Shown: positions 1-5,650 of the stretch, one piece after another
Layout of the letters: every line of letters starts with the position of its first letter
Numbering within the stretch: the first letter of the stretch is position 1
From: Hyphomicrobiales bacterium
GTDB taxonomy: Bacteria; Pseudomonadota; Alphaproteobacteria; Rhizobiales; Devosiaceae
Assembly: GCA_028290345.1 (NCBI GenBank)
Contig: JAQGKB010000280.1
Location: 1-7,933, forward strand
Direction: 5' to 3'
Length of the DNA: 7,933 bases
Translations under genes and position numbers: made by a program
Notes under the pieces: model-generated
The model's database searches: none
What the model was told of the DNA's origin: nothing
What the model saw: only the letters and a program-made list of their open reading frames with translations

Positions 1-521
1 TTCTTGGCCATGGCGGCATCGAACGCGTCGGCGCGCTCGCGGCAGGGAACGCCCGGGTGGTAGCTCAGATCGAGCACGTTGCCGGTGTTCTTGAGGTTCT
101 TCAGCATCAGGTCGACCATGGGCTGGCCCGCGCCGGTGCTGGCCGAAAGCGCAATGCCATCCGCCATTCCGCCGCCGGCGGAGAGCACCGGAATGTTGGC
201 GTCCTGGGCTGCGGCGAGACCGGCTGCGAGGCCGGTCGAGTCGAACACGGTGACGATGATGGCGTCGACCTTCTTGGTGACCAGCTGCTTGATCGAGGTG
301 ATGGCCTGCAGCGGATCGCCATTGGCGTTGAGGTTTTCAACCGTCCAGCCCTTGGCCTGGGCGGCCTTAGTCATGGTGTCGACCATGGCATTGGTGTTCA
401 CGTCCGACGTCGAGAACGTGATGATGCCGATCGACAACTTGTCGCCATCGGCGGCGATCGCCGGCGAGGCGAAAGAAAGCGCGCATAGCGCCAAAACTCC
501 GAAAACCTTGCTCAGGCTCAT
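1..521 (-). CDS. Sugar ABC transporter periplasmic substrate-binding protein (N-terminal part, runs off left edge)
   Basis: The first 173 codons are present; the rest lies beyond the window edge, so the gene is cut by the window and not broken. The N-terminus is a Sec signal peptide: Lys5, a hydrophobic run at residues 6-18, and a likely cleavage after Ala23 (AIA/AD). The mature part reads like the first lobe of the ribose/galactose-type Peripla_BP_4 fold: a beta strand LSIGIITF, then helix and strand repeats including DPLQAITSIKQLVTKKVDAI, IPVLSAGGG and GNVLDLSY. Proteins of this family bind a monosaccharide in the periplasm and hand it to an inner-membrane permease and ATPase, which would lie to the left. 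The sugar cannot be told from this fragment. The ATG at 521 is the first start in frame. A G-run (GGGGG) sits 8 nt upstream and AAGG directly abuts the ATG. Sure of the family, unsure of the substrate. Confidence 0.9.
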   Translation of the reverse strand, partial: MSLSKVFGVLALCALSFASPAIAADGDKLSIGIITFSTSDVNTNAMVDTMTKAAQAKGWTVENLNANGDPLQAITSIKQLVTKKVDAIIVTVFDSTGLAAGLAAAQDANIPVLSAGGGMADGIALSASTGAGQPMVDLMLKNLKNTGNVLDLSYHPGVPCRERADAFDAAMAK

Positions 522-613
522 CCTTGAAACCCCCTGTTGATCGCGCCGGTCGGACCTCCTCCCAGCGGCAAACCGGCCCCGCCGCGAACAACGCTTCCCT
601 TGCAGAGCACCGG

Positions 614-627
614 AACGGCAAGCCGTT
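614..627. repeat. 14-bp perfect palindrome in the transporter leader
   Basis: AACGGC-AA-GCCGTT: arms of six with a two-base centre. It lies about 32-45 nt downstream of the predicted transcription start of the sugar-binding protein gene. It could be a second operator or a small RNA hairpin. The arms do not extend further. Confidence 0.45.
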
Positions 628-643
628 GGGGCAGGGAAACGTA

Positions 644-664
644 TGTTCGTGCGAGGCACGTACA
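644..664. promoter_or_regulatory. Candidate repressor operator over the transporter transcription start
   Basis: An inverted repeat with 9-bp arms, TGTTCGTGC and GCACGTACA, is separated by GAG. The inner five pairs are perfect and one of the nine is mismatched. On the minus strand it begins 1 nt after the predicted -10 box (666-671) and covers the expected +1. That is the classical place for a repressor that blocks initiation. The regulator is unknown and not in this window. Confidence 0.5.
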
Positions 665-665
665 A

Positions 666-694
666 ATATAGGCACAAGACTTTTGGGCACGCAA
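666..694 (-). promoter_or_regulatory. Predicted sigma-70-type promoter of the sugar-binding protein gene
   Basis: On the minus strand: TTGCGT (689-694), 17 nt, CTATAT (666-671). The -10 matches the CTATAT form common in alphaproteobacterial housekeeping promoters and the spacing is ideal. The predicted start near 659 gives a leader of about 138 nt. GGCAC recurs at 655, 671 and 686 around this promoter. Confidence 0.5.
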
Positions 695-812
695 CCGGAA
701 AGATGCAGGTTAGTAGGGGTGATGAAAAACTGTGCAGCCAGGCGAGAAACGGGCGCAGATTCAGGTACATATGACTGGGCGGCGCGGCGGCGGACCGAAG
801 CGGGATCGCAGA

Positions 813-899
813 AACTTGCGCGCGCGTGGGAGTCCGGGTGGCGATGGCTTCACTGCCGAGGCGCACGCAGGCTTCGCTCCAGCCGGGCAACTTGCGCGC
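813..899. repeat. 11-bp direct repeat beside the diguanylate cyclase stop
   Basis: AACTTGCGCGC at 813-823 and again at 889-899, 76 nt apart, both in the non-coding stretch after the diguanylate cyclase. The flanks do not match. No function can be assigned. Confidence 0.4.
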
Positions 900-909
900 A
901 GCCAGCCCC

Positions 910-2619
910 CTATGCAGTCCCCTTTGACCGCGTGTCGTTGCTGCGGGTATCAAGTGCCGCGTCAGCGAAGCGGAAGCGGTTCTTGCCTTGCCGCTTGGCG
1001 TCGTAGAGGGCGGTATCGGCCGCGGCTGTCACATTCTCAGGGTCGCAGTGGCGGGCCGACGCGCATGAGATGCCGATCGAGGCACCGATCTCGACGCGCT
1101 GACCGCCGACCCAGAATGCGGACGAAAGCTGGCCGATCAGGCGAGTGGCGAGCCAAACGGCCTCGCCGACCTGCTCGATCGGCGCCATCACGACAGCGAA
1201 CTCATCGCCGCCCAGGCGTGCGCCGGTATCGGTCGGGCGGAGACAGGCGTTGATGCGCTCCGCGACCGACTTGAGCACCTCGTCGCCGGCGGCGTGGCCC
1301 CACGTATCGTTGATCGACTTGAAGCCGTCGAGGTCGATCAGCAGCAGAGCGAGCAGCTGATCGGTCCCCGGCAGCCGTGCCAGGGCGCTCCCCAGCCGGT
1401 CCTGGAAGAGGTATCGGTTGGGCAGTCCGGTCAGGGCATCGTGGTGCGCCATGAAGGCGATCCTGGCCTCGCTGGCCCGCTGCTCCGTGACGTCTTCGGC
1501 AATGCCGAGCACATAGCGGGGCGGTGACGCGTCATCGTCCGAAAAGCTGATCTTGTGGGTGCGGATCAGGCGACGGGCGCCGTCGGGGCGCGTCACCGTC
1601 TCGTCATCCACGATTCCGGACGAGCCGGACCGCATCGACTCCCGATCCGAGCGGGCAATGCGTCCGGCGTGCTCGCGATCAAGGAATTCGACGTCGGACT
1701 TGCCGAGAACCAGGGCGCTCGGCCGGCCAAAAACCGCATCGGCGGCCTTGTTGCGCAGCACGTAACGGCCGCCATCCTCCATATCCTTGACGAAGACTGC
1801 CGTGGGGATCTGGTCGAGCACTTTCCGCAGGAAGCTGCGTGACCGGCGAACCTCGTCGCCCAACCGCAAAAGTTCGGTCAAATCGAATATGGCCGCGAGA
1901 ACCGTGGGCCGGCCGGCGTAGAGGGTTGCGCTCTCGTTCACCCGTACGATCAGTACTTCGCCCGACGCGGTGCGATGCAGCCGAGGAACGGAATTGGGTT
2001 CCGCCCTGGGCGGCTGGTCTGCCCACGCGTCGACGTTGCCGCTTGGCCCCTGAGGCCAGATATCCGGGAGTGACAACTCCAGGAAGACCTCGCGCGAGTA
2101 GCCATAGAGGCGAAGAGCGGCGTCGTTGACACCCATCATCTTCCGGCTGTCGCGGTTCAGCAGAAACATCGGTGTAGGATTGGCGTGGAACATTAAGCGG
2201 AAAGACTGTTCCCGGTCAGCTACTTCCGTGATGTCGGCCCTGATGCCCACTCGGCCGCCATTCGGCAGCTTCCGGTCCTGCACGCGCACCCATTGGCCAT
2301 TGCTCAATTGATGCTCGTGGGCTCCGTGGGCGTCGCGAAATCGCGCCAGCCGCTCACCCAGCCATTGTTCTTCGTGGCCGAATGCTGCCGGCACCCGGCC
2401 CAGCGCTACCGACCGCCTGAGATGCTCTTCGAACGCCAGACCGACATGGAGCGGCAGCCCCTCGCCGCCATAGACTTCTTCGAAGCGGCGGTTCCACAGA
2501 ACGAAACGATCCTTGTCATCAAATACTGCGACAGCCTCGGGCAATGCTTCGATTGCGTCGCGGAGATGGGCCGCGTGATCCCCATCGGCCGCGGTGTCGA
2601 TTGGTGCGTCGTCGTTCAT
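910..2619 (-). CDS. Triple-PAS diguanylate cyclase (GGDEF)
   Basis: 569 residues. It probably makes cyclic di-GMP from two GTP (EC 2.7.7.65), the second messenger for the motile/sessile switch. Three PAS modules come first: about residues 20-135 (PAS_7-like), 140-255 and 265-385, each ending near a D(I/L/V)TE linker motif (DITE, DLTE, DVTE). The GGDEF domain follows at about 394-555, opening with HHDALTGLPNR. The active-site loop RLGGDEF is intact (GGDEF at 470-474). An inhibitory I-site, RPTD at 461-464, lies the canonical five residues before it, so an active enzyme with product feedback is expected. There is no EAL domain, signal peptide or membrane segment, so it is probably cytosolic. 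The PAS ligands are unknown. The start is fixed by an in-frame stop upstream with no other ATG, GTG or TTG between; the ribosome site is weak. The tail has a short DTRSNDTRSKG repeat. It appears to stand alone. Confidence 0.93.
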   Translation of the reverse strand: MNDDAPIDTAADGDHAAHLRDAIEALPEAVAVFDDKDRFVLWNRRFEEVYGGEGLPLHVGLAFEEHLRRSVALGRVPAAFGHEEQWLGERLARFRDAHGAHEHQLSNGQWVRVQDRKLPNGGRVGIRADITEVADREQSFRLMFHANPTPMFLLNRDSRKMMGVNDAALRLYGYSREVFLELSLPDIWPQGPSGNVDAWADQPPRAEPNSVPRLHRTASGEVLIVRVNESATLYAGRPTVLAAIFDLTELLRLGDEVRRSRSFLRKVLDQIPTAVFVKDMEDGGRYVLRNKAADAVFGRPSALVLGKSDVEFLDREHAGRIARSDRESMRSGSSGIVDDETVTRPDGARRLIRTHKISFSDDDASPPRYVLGIAEDVTEQRASEARIAFMAHHDALTGLPNRYLFQDRLGSALARLPGTDQLLALLLIDLDGFKSINDTWGHAAGDEVLKSVAERINACLRPTDTGARLGGDEFAVVMAPIEQVGEAVWLATRLIGQLSSAFWVGGQRVEIGASIGISCASARHCDPENVTAAADTALYDAKRQGKNRFRFADAALDTRSNDTRSKGTA

Positions 2620-2846
2620 GGCAAGGAGGTCCAGTTGGCGGTCGAATGCCCATGCTTCTTGGTCGATCAGCCGACAGCATCTCCCGAAAGCCCTAGAAAA
2701 CAGTTATGATGCCGATAGCATTCGCAACGGTTTCTCTGCGCTTCGCCATTGGGGCCGACCCGAACCTCATGCGAGACATGATGCGTTGTCTTACGCAGGC
2801 CCGCCTATCGCGCCGCAATCCGGGAAATTTCGGTTTCGGGAGTAAT
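2620..2846. other. Spacer between tRNA-Ser and the diguanylate cyclase
   Basis: 227 nt between the tRNA 3' end and the start of the diguanylate cyclase, both on the minus strand. It should hold the cyclase promoter. The best I see is a TTGCGA with only poor -10 candidates, so I do not assign one. No tRNA terminator and no copy of the tRNA 3' end, as an integrated element would leave, was found. Confidence 0.4.
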
Positions 2847-2936
2847 TGGCGGAGAGAAAGGGATTCGAACCCTTGAGACGGTTACCCGCCTACACACTTT
2901 CCAGGCGTGCGCCTTCGACCACTCGGCCATCTCTCC
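2847..2936 (-). tRNA. tRNA-Ser (anticodon GGA)
   Basis: A 90-nt class II tRNA. The acceptor stem GGAGAGA pairs with TCTCTCC, followed by discriminator G and a genomically encoded CCA. The D-arm contains TGGCCGAGTGGTCGAAGG. The anticodon loop CTGGAAA gives GGA, which reads UCC and UCU serine codons. A long variable arm, as expected for serine, precedes the T-arm GGGTTCGAATCCC. Everything needed for function is present. Confidence 0.97.
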
Positions 2937-2992
2937 GCAATGCTTAGTAAACCATTGGCCAAGGGCGCGCCGGTCCGGTCGCAAGCGGGCGC

Positions 2993-3020
2993 ACTATACT
3001 CATAGACGCGGCCGCCGCAA
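2993..3020 (-). promoter_or_regulatory. Possible promoter of tRNA-Ser
   Basis: On the minus strand: TTGCGG (3015-3020), 16 nt, TATAGT (2993-2998). Transcription would begin near 2986 and leave a 5' leader of about 50 nt for RNase P to remove. A TTTACT closer to the tRNA lacks a matching -35. Confidence 0.35.
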
Positions 3021-3044
3021 GTGATCACGAGCATGGTATCCGCA

Positions 3045-3072
3045 TTGATTGTTAGCGCCACGCACCTATCTT
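3045..3072 (+). promoter_or_regulatory. Possible promoter of the membrane protein-msrA-yjbR group
   Basis: TTGATT (3045-3050), 16 nt, TATCTT (3067-3072), giving a leader of about 68 nt before the ATG at 3147. It is a weak match, and no better one is seen between the tRNA and the gene. Confidence 0.3.
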
Positions 3073-3146
3073 GTGCTGCAACGGAGCTGCGTGCGAAAAG
3101 GGGGCCGTGTGGCCGGGCAGTTCCGGAGAGGGCGGACCTTTTAGGC

Positions 3147-3470
3147 ATGAAGCTTTTTCTTCGCGTTCTGGGTACCTGGCTCCTGGCGCTGGCGGTGATC
3201 CTGTTGATCATCGACGGCACGAAATCGCTGGCGGCCAGCGCGCTGATGACGACCAGCATGGGCGATACCTGGGTGGCGGTGAATGCGCAGAGCCTCGAAA
3301 TAACGCGGCAATTCCTCAGCACGCGGTTTTTTTGGCCGCTGCTCGATCCGGTGTTCACGGCGCTGCTGAAGTTGCCGGGATTTGCTGCGACCGGGGTGCC
3401 GGGCCTGCTGCTGGCCTTCCTGTTCCGCTCGCGGCACGAGCGACGGTTCATCAGCACCGACACGATATAG
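3147..3470 (+). CDS. Small conserved-looking membrane protein, function unknown
   Basis: 107 residues from the ATG at 3147. The N-terminus is a textbook membrane segment: MKLFLR followed by hydrophobic residues to about 25 (LGTWLLALAVILLIIDG). A middle stretch reads TSMGDTWVAVNAQSLEITRQFL. A second hydrophobic segment (about 72-97, ending GVPGLLLAFLF) is followed by a basic tail RSRHERR. Two membrane passes are likely. I do not recognise a named family with confidence; I have a vague memory of similar small rhizobial proteins of unknown role. An earlier in-frame ATG at 3021 would add 42 residues that look like non-coding sequence and would bury the membrane segment, so I reject it. Ribosome sites are weak at both. 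It lies 54 nt before msrA with no terminator between them, so co-transcription is likely. Confidence 0.7.
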   Translation: MKLFLRVLGTWLLALAVILLIIDGTKSLAASALMTTSMGDTWVAVNAQSLEITRQFLSTRFFWPLLDPVFTALLKLPGFAATGVPGLLLAFLFRSRHERRFISTDTI

Positions 3471-3510
3471 GCGCGTTTTTGCAGTTTCTAACCGACGACT
3501 ACCCTTTTTG

Positions 3511-3517
3511 AGAGGAG
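3511..3517 (+). promoter_or_regulatory. Strong ribosome binding site of msrA
   Basis: AGAGGAG, 7 nt before the ATG at 3525. It fixes the msrA start despite a rather long N-terminal lead before the catalytic domain. Confidence 0.75.
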
Positions 3518-3524
3518 TGCAGTC

Positions 3525-4184
3525 ATGTTCTTCCGTTCCAAACCGACTTCGATCCCGTCGCCGAGCGAGGCGCTTCCCGGGCGCCACGACGAAATGCAGG
3601 TCGCCGAGACCCACTATGTCAACGAGCATCCGCTCAAGGGCCCCTATCCCGCCGGCTCGGAGATCATCTATTTCGGGCTCGGGTGCTTCTGGGGCGCCGA
3701 GCGGCTATTCTGGGAATTGCCCGGGGTCTATGTGACCGCCGCGGGCTACCAGGGCGGCTCGACCCCGAACCCTTCCTATGAGGAAGTCTGTTCCGGCCGA
3801 ACCGGGCATACCGAGGCGGTGAAAGTGGTGTTCGACCCCAAGCAGGTGTCGCTCGAGACGCTGCTGAAGACCTTTTGGGAAGAGCACGACCCCACTCAGG
3901 GCATGCGGCAGGGCAACGATCACGGCACGCAATACCGGTCGGCGATCTATACCACCACCACCGAGCAGGCGGCAGCCGTGGAAGCCAGCAAGAAGATGTT
4001 CGGCGACGCGCTGAAGGCGAAGGGGCTGGGGCCGATCACCACCGAGATTACCCCCGCCAAACCGTTCTTTTATGCCGAGACCTATCACCAGCAGTACCTG
4101 GCCAAGAACCCCAACGGCTATTGCGGCCTACAGGGCACCGGCGTTTCGTGCCCGATCAGCTTTGCCAAGGAAGCGGTGCACTAA
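3525..4184 (+). CDS. msrA: Peptide methionine (S)-S-oxide reductase MsrA
   Basis: 219 residues. MsrA reduces the S-epimer of methionine sulfoxide, free or in proteins, using thioredoxin (EC 1.8.4.11), and so repairs oxidised proteins in the cytosol. The catalytic motif GCFWG is present with Cys54. Glu97 in the conserved stretch GHTEAV and the substrate-site block QGMRQGNDHGTQYRSAIY are intact. Resolving cysteines Cys200 (GYCG) and Cys209 (GVSCP) are placed as in the long three-cysteine type of E. coli. A further Cys89 (EVCSG) matches a non-catalytic cysteine of that enzyme. There is no signal peptide. The first 45 residues, before the domain, resemble the lead of the long MsrA class. It is followed after 14 nt by the yjbR-like gene. 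Only the MsrA domain is present, with no MsrB fusion and no msrB in the window. Confidence 0.97.
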   Translation: MFFRSKPTSIPSPSEALPGRHDEMQVAETHYVNEHPLKGPYPAGSEIIYFGLGCFWGAERLFWELPGVYVTAAGYQGGSTPNPSYEEVCSGRTGHTEAVKVVFDPKQVSLETLLKTFWEEHDPTQGMRQGNDHGTQYRSAIYTTTTEQAAAVEASKKMFGDALKAKGLGPITTEITPAKPFFYAETYHQQYLAKNPNGYCGLQGTGVSCPISFAKEAVH

Positions 4185-4198
4185 GACTGGTCGGGACG

Positions 4199-4624
4199 AT
4201 GAGCGACGGCGGGGTGCCGGCGGCGGTTTCCGATATTTTCGAGCGGGCAGCTTTCGAGGCAATGATCCTCGGGCTGCCCGCTTCCGTTCTGATGCGGCAA
4301 TGGGGCGATGCCTCGGTCGGCAAAGTCGGCGGTCGGATTTTTGCGCTGCTTTCGGGCTGGGGCACCGACGGGGTGCCCGCCATCAGTTTCAAATGCTCGG
4401 AGCTGGCCTTTCAAATGCTGCCGGAGTTGGAGCGCATCCGTCCGGCGCCATACCTGGCGCGGGCCAAATGGGTGCAGGTGTCACCGGGATCGCCGCTGAC
4501 CAGCGCGGAGCTTTGCGCCTATGTGGCGGAGGCACACCGGATGATTGCGGCAAGATTGACGCGGCGGCTGCGGGTGGAGCTGGGACTCGACGAGCTTGTT
4601 CCAGCGCGACCGCAAAGGTATTGA
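4199..4624 (+). CDS. MmcQ/YjbR-family protein
   Basis: 141 residues from the ATG at 4199. Family features are clear: the core MRQWGDASVGKVGGRIFALLSG (about 32-53), then ISFKCS, a RPAPYLARAKWVQV block with the conserved tryptophan, and a C-terminal helical part LTSAELCAYVAEAHRMIAARLTRRLR. MmcQ/YjbR proteins have a CyaY-like (frataxin-like) fold and are often annotated as DNA-binding, but no clear cellular role is established, so I give none. The gene starts 14 nt after msrA and is probably translated from the same message; its own ribosome site is poor (CGGGA), which also suggests coupling. Longer open sequence upstream in this frame overlaps msrA and is not credible as coding. Confidence 0.85.
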   Translation: MSDGGVPAAVSDIFERAAFEAMILGLPASVLMRQWGDASVGKVGGRIFALLSGWGTDGVPAISFKCSELAFQMLPELERIRPAPYLARAKWVQVSPGSPLTSAELCAYVAEAHRMIAARLTRRLRVELGLDELVPARPQRY

Positions 4625-4640
4625 GCGGCGCCCCGGCCGG

Positions 4641-4674
4641 CGAAAACAAAGCGGGCGGTCCGGAGACCGCCCGC
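4641..4674 (-). terminator. Strong intrinsic terminator of the peroxiredoxin gene
   Basis: A perfect 10-bp stem, GCGGGCGGTC (4651-4660) with GACCGCCCGC (4665-4674), and a tetraloop CGGA. Read on the minus strand it is followed by TTTGTTTTCG, a proper U-rich tail, 29 nt past the peroxiredoxin stop. On the plus strand the tail is not U-rich, though the hairpin may still slow transcripts coming from the yjbR-like gene. Confidence 0.85.
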
Positions 4675-4703
4675 AGTTCGTCTGGGAGGACGTTTGGGGT
4701 GCT

Positions 4704-5339
4704 TCAGCCGCGCGGCTGCGGCACGATGCGGAGGTAGGGCTTCGGGGCCTTCCAGCCGCCGGGGAATTTTTCCTTGGCGGCTTCATCGCTCACCGAACCG
4801 GCGATGATGACGTCCTCGCCATCCTTCCAGTTGACCGGGGTTGCGACCGAATACTTGGCGGTCAGCTGCAGCGAATCGATGACGCGCAGCACTTCATCGA
4901 AGTTGCGGCCGGTGGAAGCCGGATACTCGATCTTGAGCTTTACCTTCTTGTCCGGGCCGATGACGAACACCGAACGCACGGTGAGGCTGTTGTCGGCGTT
5001 GGGATGGATCATGTCATATTTGCGGGCGATCGAGCCGTCGGTATCGGCGATCAGCGGGAAATTCAGCGCGGTGCCCTGGGTCTCCTTGATGTCGGCGGCC
5101 CAGCCGGCGTGGTCCTGGAGCTTGTCGACCGAAAGCCCCAGCACCTTGACGTCGCGCTTGTCGAATTCGGGCTTCAGCTTGGCGGTGTAGCCGAGCTCGG
5201 TGGTGCAGACCGGGGTGAAGTTCTTCGGGTGCGAAAACAGCACCGCCCAGTGGCCATCGATATAATCGTAGAAATGGATATGGCCTTCGGTGGTTTCCGC
5301 CTCGAAATCGGGGGCGGCGTCGCCGAGCAGAATTGACAT
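4704..5339 (-). CDS. 1-Cys peroxiredoxin (Prx6 type)
   Basis: 211 residues. It reduces hydrogen peroxide and organic hydroperoxides through a peroxidatic cysteine in the cytosol. The motif PVCTTE carries Cys45, preceded by HPKNFT with Thr42 of the active site. Arg122 (TVRSVFVIGP) completes the catalytic set. There is no other cysteine in the protein, so it must be a 1-Cys enzyme that needs an outside thiol for recycling. The C-terminal extension (about 160-211, with TPVNWKDGEDVII and the PYLR element) is the Prx_C part typical of the Prx6 class. The start at 5339 is chosen over an ATG 13 codons upstream because GAGGAG (5346-5351) lies 6 nt before it and the family begins at the same place. 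It is convergent with the msrA group and ends at a strong terminator. Confidence 0.95.
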   Translation of the reverse strand: MSILLGDAAPDFEAETTEGHIHFYDYIDGHWAVLFSHPKNFTPVCTTELGYTAKLKPEFDKRDVKVLGLSVDKLQDHAGWAADIKETQGTALNFPLIADTDGSIARKYDMIHPNADNSLTVRSVFVIGPDKKVKLKIEYPASTGRNFDEVLRVIDSLQLTAKYSVATPVNWKDGEDVIIAGSVSDEAAKEKFPGGWKAPKPYLRIVPQPRG

Positions 5340-5345
5340 GTAAGG

Positions 5346-5351
5346 CTCCTC
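5346..5351 (-). promoter_or_regulatory. Ribosome binding site that decides the peroxiredoxin start
   Basis: GAGGAG on the minus strand, 6 nt before the ATG at 5339. The longer alternative beginning at 5378 has no comparable site. Confidence 0.8.
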
Positions 5352-5382
5352 ATTCCAGCCGCGCGGGCTGTGCTGCACAATG

Positions 5383-5408
5383 ATCAGGATATCGTTCTAA
5401 AGCCTGAT
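5383..5408. repeat. ATCAGG / CCTGAT inverted repeat at the peroxiredoxin promoter
   Basis: ATCAGG (5383-5388) and CCTGAT (5403-5408) are separated by 14 nt and bracket the predicted -10 box and transcription start of the peroxiredoxin gene. The arms share the core ATCAG/CTGAT with the repeat before the regulator. It may be an operator, but short arms with this gap can arise by chance. Confidence 0.3.
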
Positions 5409-5424
5409 GGAGGAAGCTTGGCAA
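5396..5424 (-). promoter_or_regulatory. Predicted promoter of the peroxiredoxin gene
   Basis: On the minus strand: TTGCCA (5419-5424), 17 nt, TTTAGA (5396-5401). The expected start near 5389 gives a 50-nt leader. No EcfG-type GGAAC/GTT pair was found at the right spacing. Confidence 0.4.
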
Positions 5425-5605
5425 GGCGAATTGTTTTGTTTTTAAGGTGCTTACGACGCGATGGCGTTCCAAGCCGGAGAATTTCGGCGCAATCGGCCAC
5501 AGCAGCACGGCGGCGACATCCGCCAACGAGATGGTGCCGTGACTCTGAATATGGCGTGGTCGTTGGGACGCATTTGCGCCCGAAGTGGTTGGCGCGCGTT
5601 GATAA

Positions 5606-5634
5606 GATCAGGAAATCTGATAGAGACAGATCAA
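5606..5634. promoter_or_regulatory. Candidate operator before the regulator gene
   Basis: A dense set of related half-sites: ATCAG-GAAAT-CTGAT (5607-5621) is a perfect 5-bp inverted repeat. It overlaps a second, ATCTG (5615-5619) with CAGAT (5627-5631). It ends 17-30 nt before the first possible start codon. Its left part closely resembles a site upstream of the arabinofuranosidase gene (6697-6710), as expected for an autoregulated local regulator. Confidence 0.5.
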
Positions 5635-5650
5635 TCCCTGCTCCCGCCGT

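Larger units (their letters stand above)
522..909. other. 388-nt intergenic region with leader and control signals of the sugar-binding protein gene
   Basis: No convincing gene lies here; the open frames on the plus strand run into the coding region of the diguanylate cyclase and look like shadows. Going leftward with the minus-strand transporter gene, the region holds a promoter (666-694), a palindrome over the predicted start of transcription (644-664) and a leader of about 138 nt. The leader contains a second palindrome (614-627) and a strong Shine-Dalgarno-like GGGAGGAGGT with no start codon at usable distance. Positions 695-909 hold an 11-bp direct repeat and otherwise nothing I can name. 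No clear terminator for the diguanylate cyclase gene was found. Confidence 0.6.
5340..5650. other. 311-nt divergent intergenic region: peroxiredoxin and regulator promoters
   Basis: This space separates two genes that point away from each other. The left side holds the peroxiredoxin ribosome site and its predicted promoter. The right side, just before the regulator, holds a cluster of ATCAG/CTGAT repeats. Positions about 5430-5590 contain a T-run (TTGTTTTGTTTTT) and otherwise nothing I can name. Open frames across it look non-coding. Confidence 0.6.

Noticed and set aside
57..540. Two open frames on the plus strand over the sugar-binding protein gene
   Set aside because: They are antisense to a gene with a clear signal peptide and binding-protein fold; their own translations are low-complexity and match nothing.
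524..1253. Plus-strand open frames across the intergenic region into the diguanylate cyclase
   Set aside because: Arg-rich products typical of GC-rich shadow frames, no ribosome sites, and they overlap the GGDEF-coding region.
2634..2936. tRNA-Ser as an attachment site of an integrated element
   Set aside because: Only a 7-nt partial match to the tRNA 3' end (TTGGCGG near 2634) is found downstream; there is no integrase, no mobility gene and no shift in composition.
3021..3146. N-terminal extension of the small membrane protein from the ATG at 3021
   Set aside because: The added 42 residues look non-coding and would put polar sequence before a natural N-terminal membrane segment; the predicted promoter would lie inside it.
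3875..4198. Longer form of the YjbR-like protein overlapping msrA
   Set aside because: The extra residues are a frame-shifted reading of msrA; the family begins near the ATG at 4199.
5340..5378. 13-residue N-terminal extension of the peroxiredoxin
   Set aside because: A strong GAGGAG sits 6 nt before the inner ATG at 5339, and the family consensus starts there.
5425..5470. EcfG stress-sigma promoter (GGAAC with a downstream GTT) before the peroxiredoxin
   Set aside because: A GGAAC is present on the minus strand near 5466, but no GTT follows at 16-17 nt.
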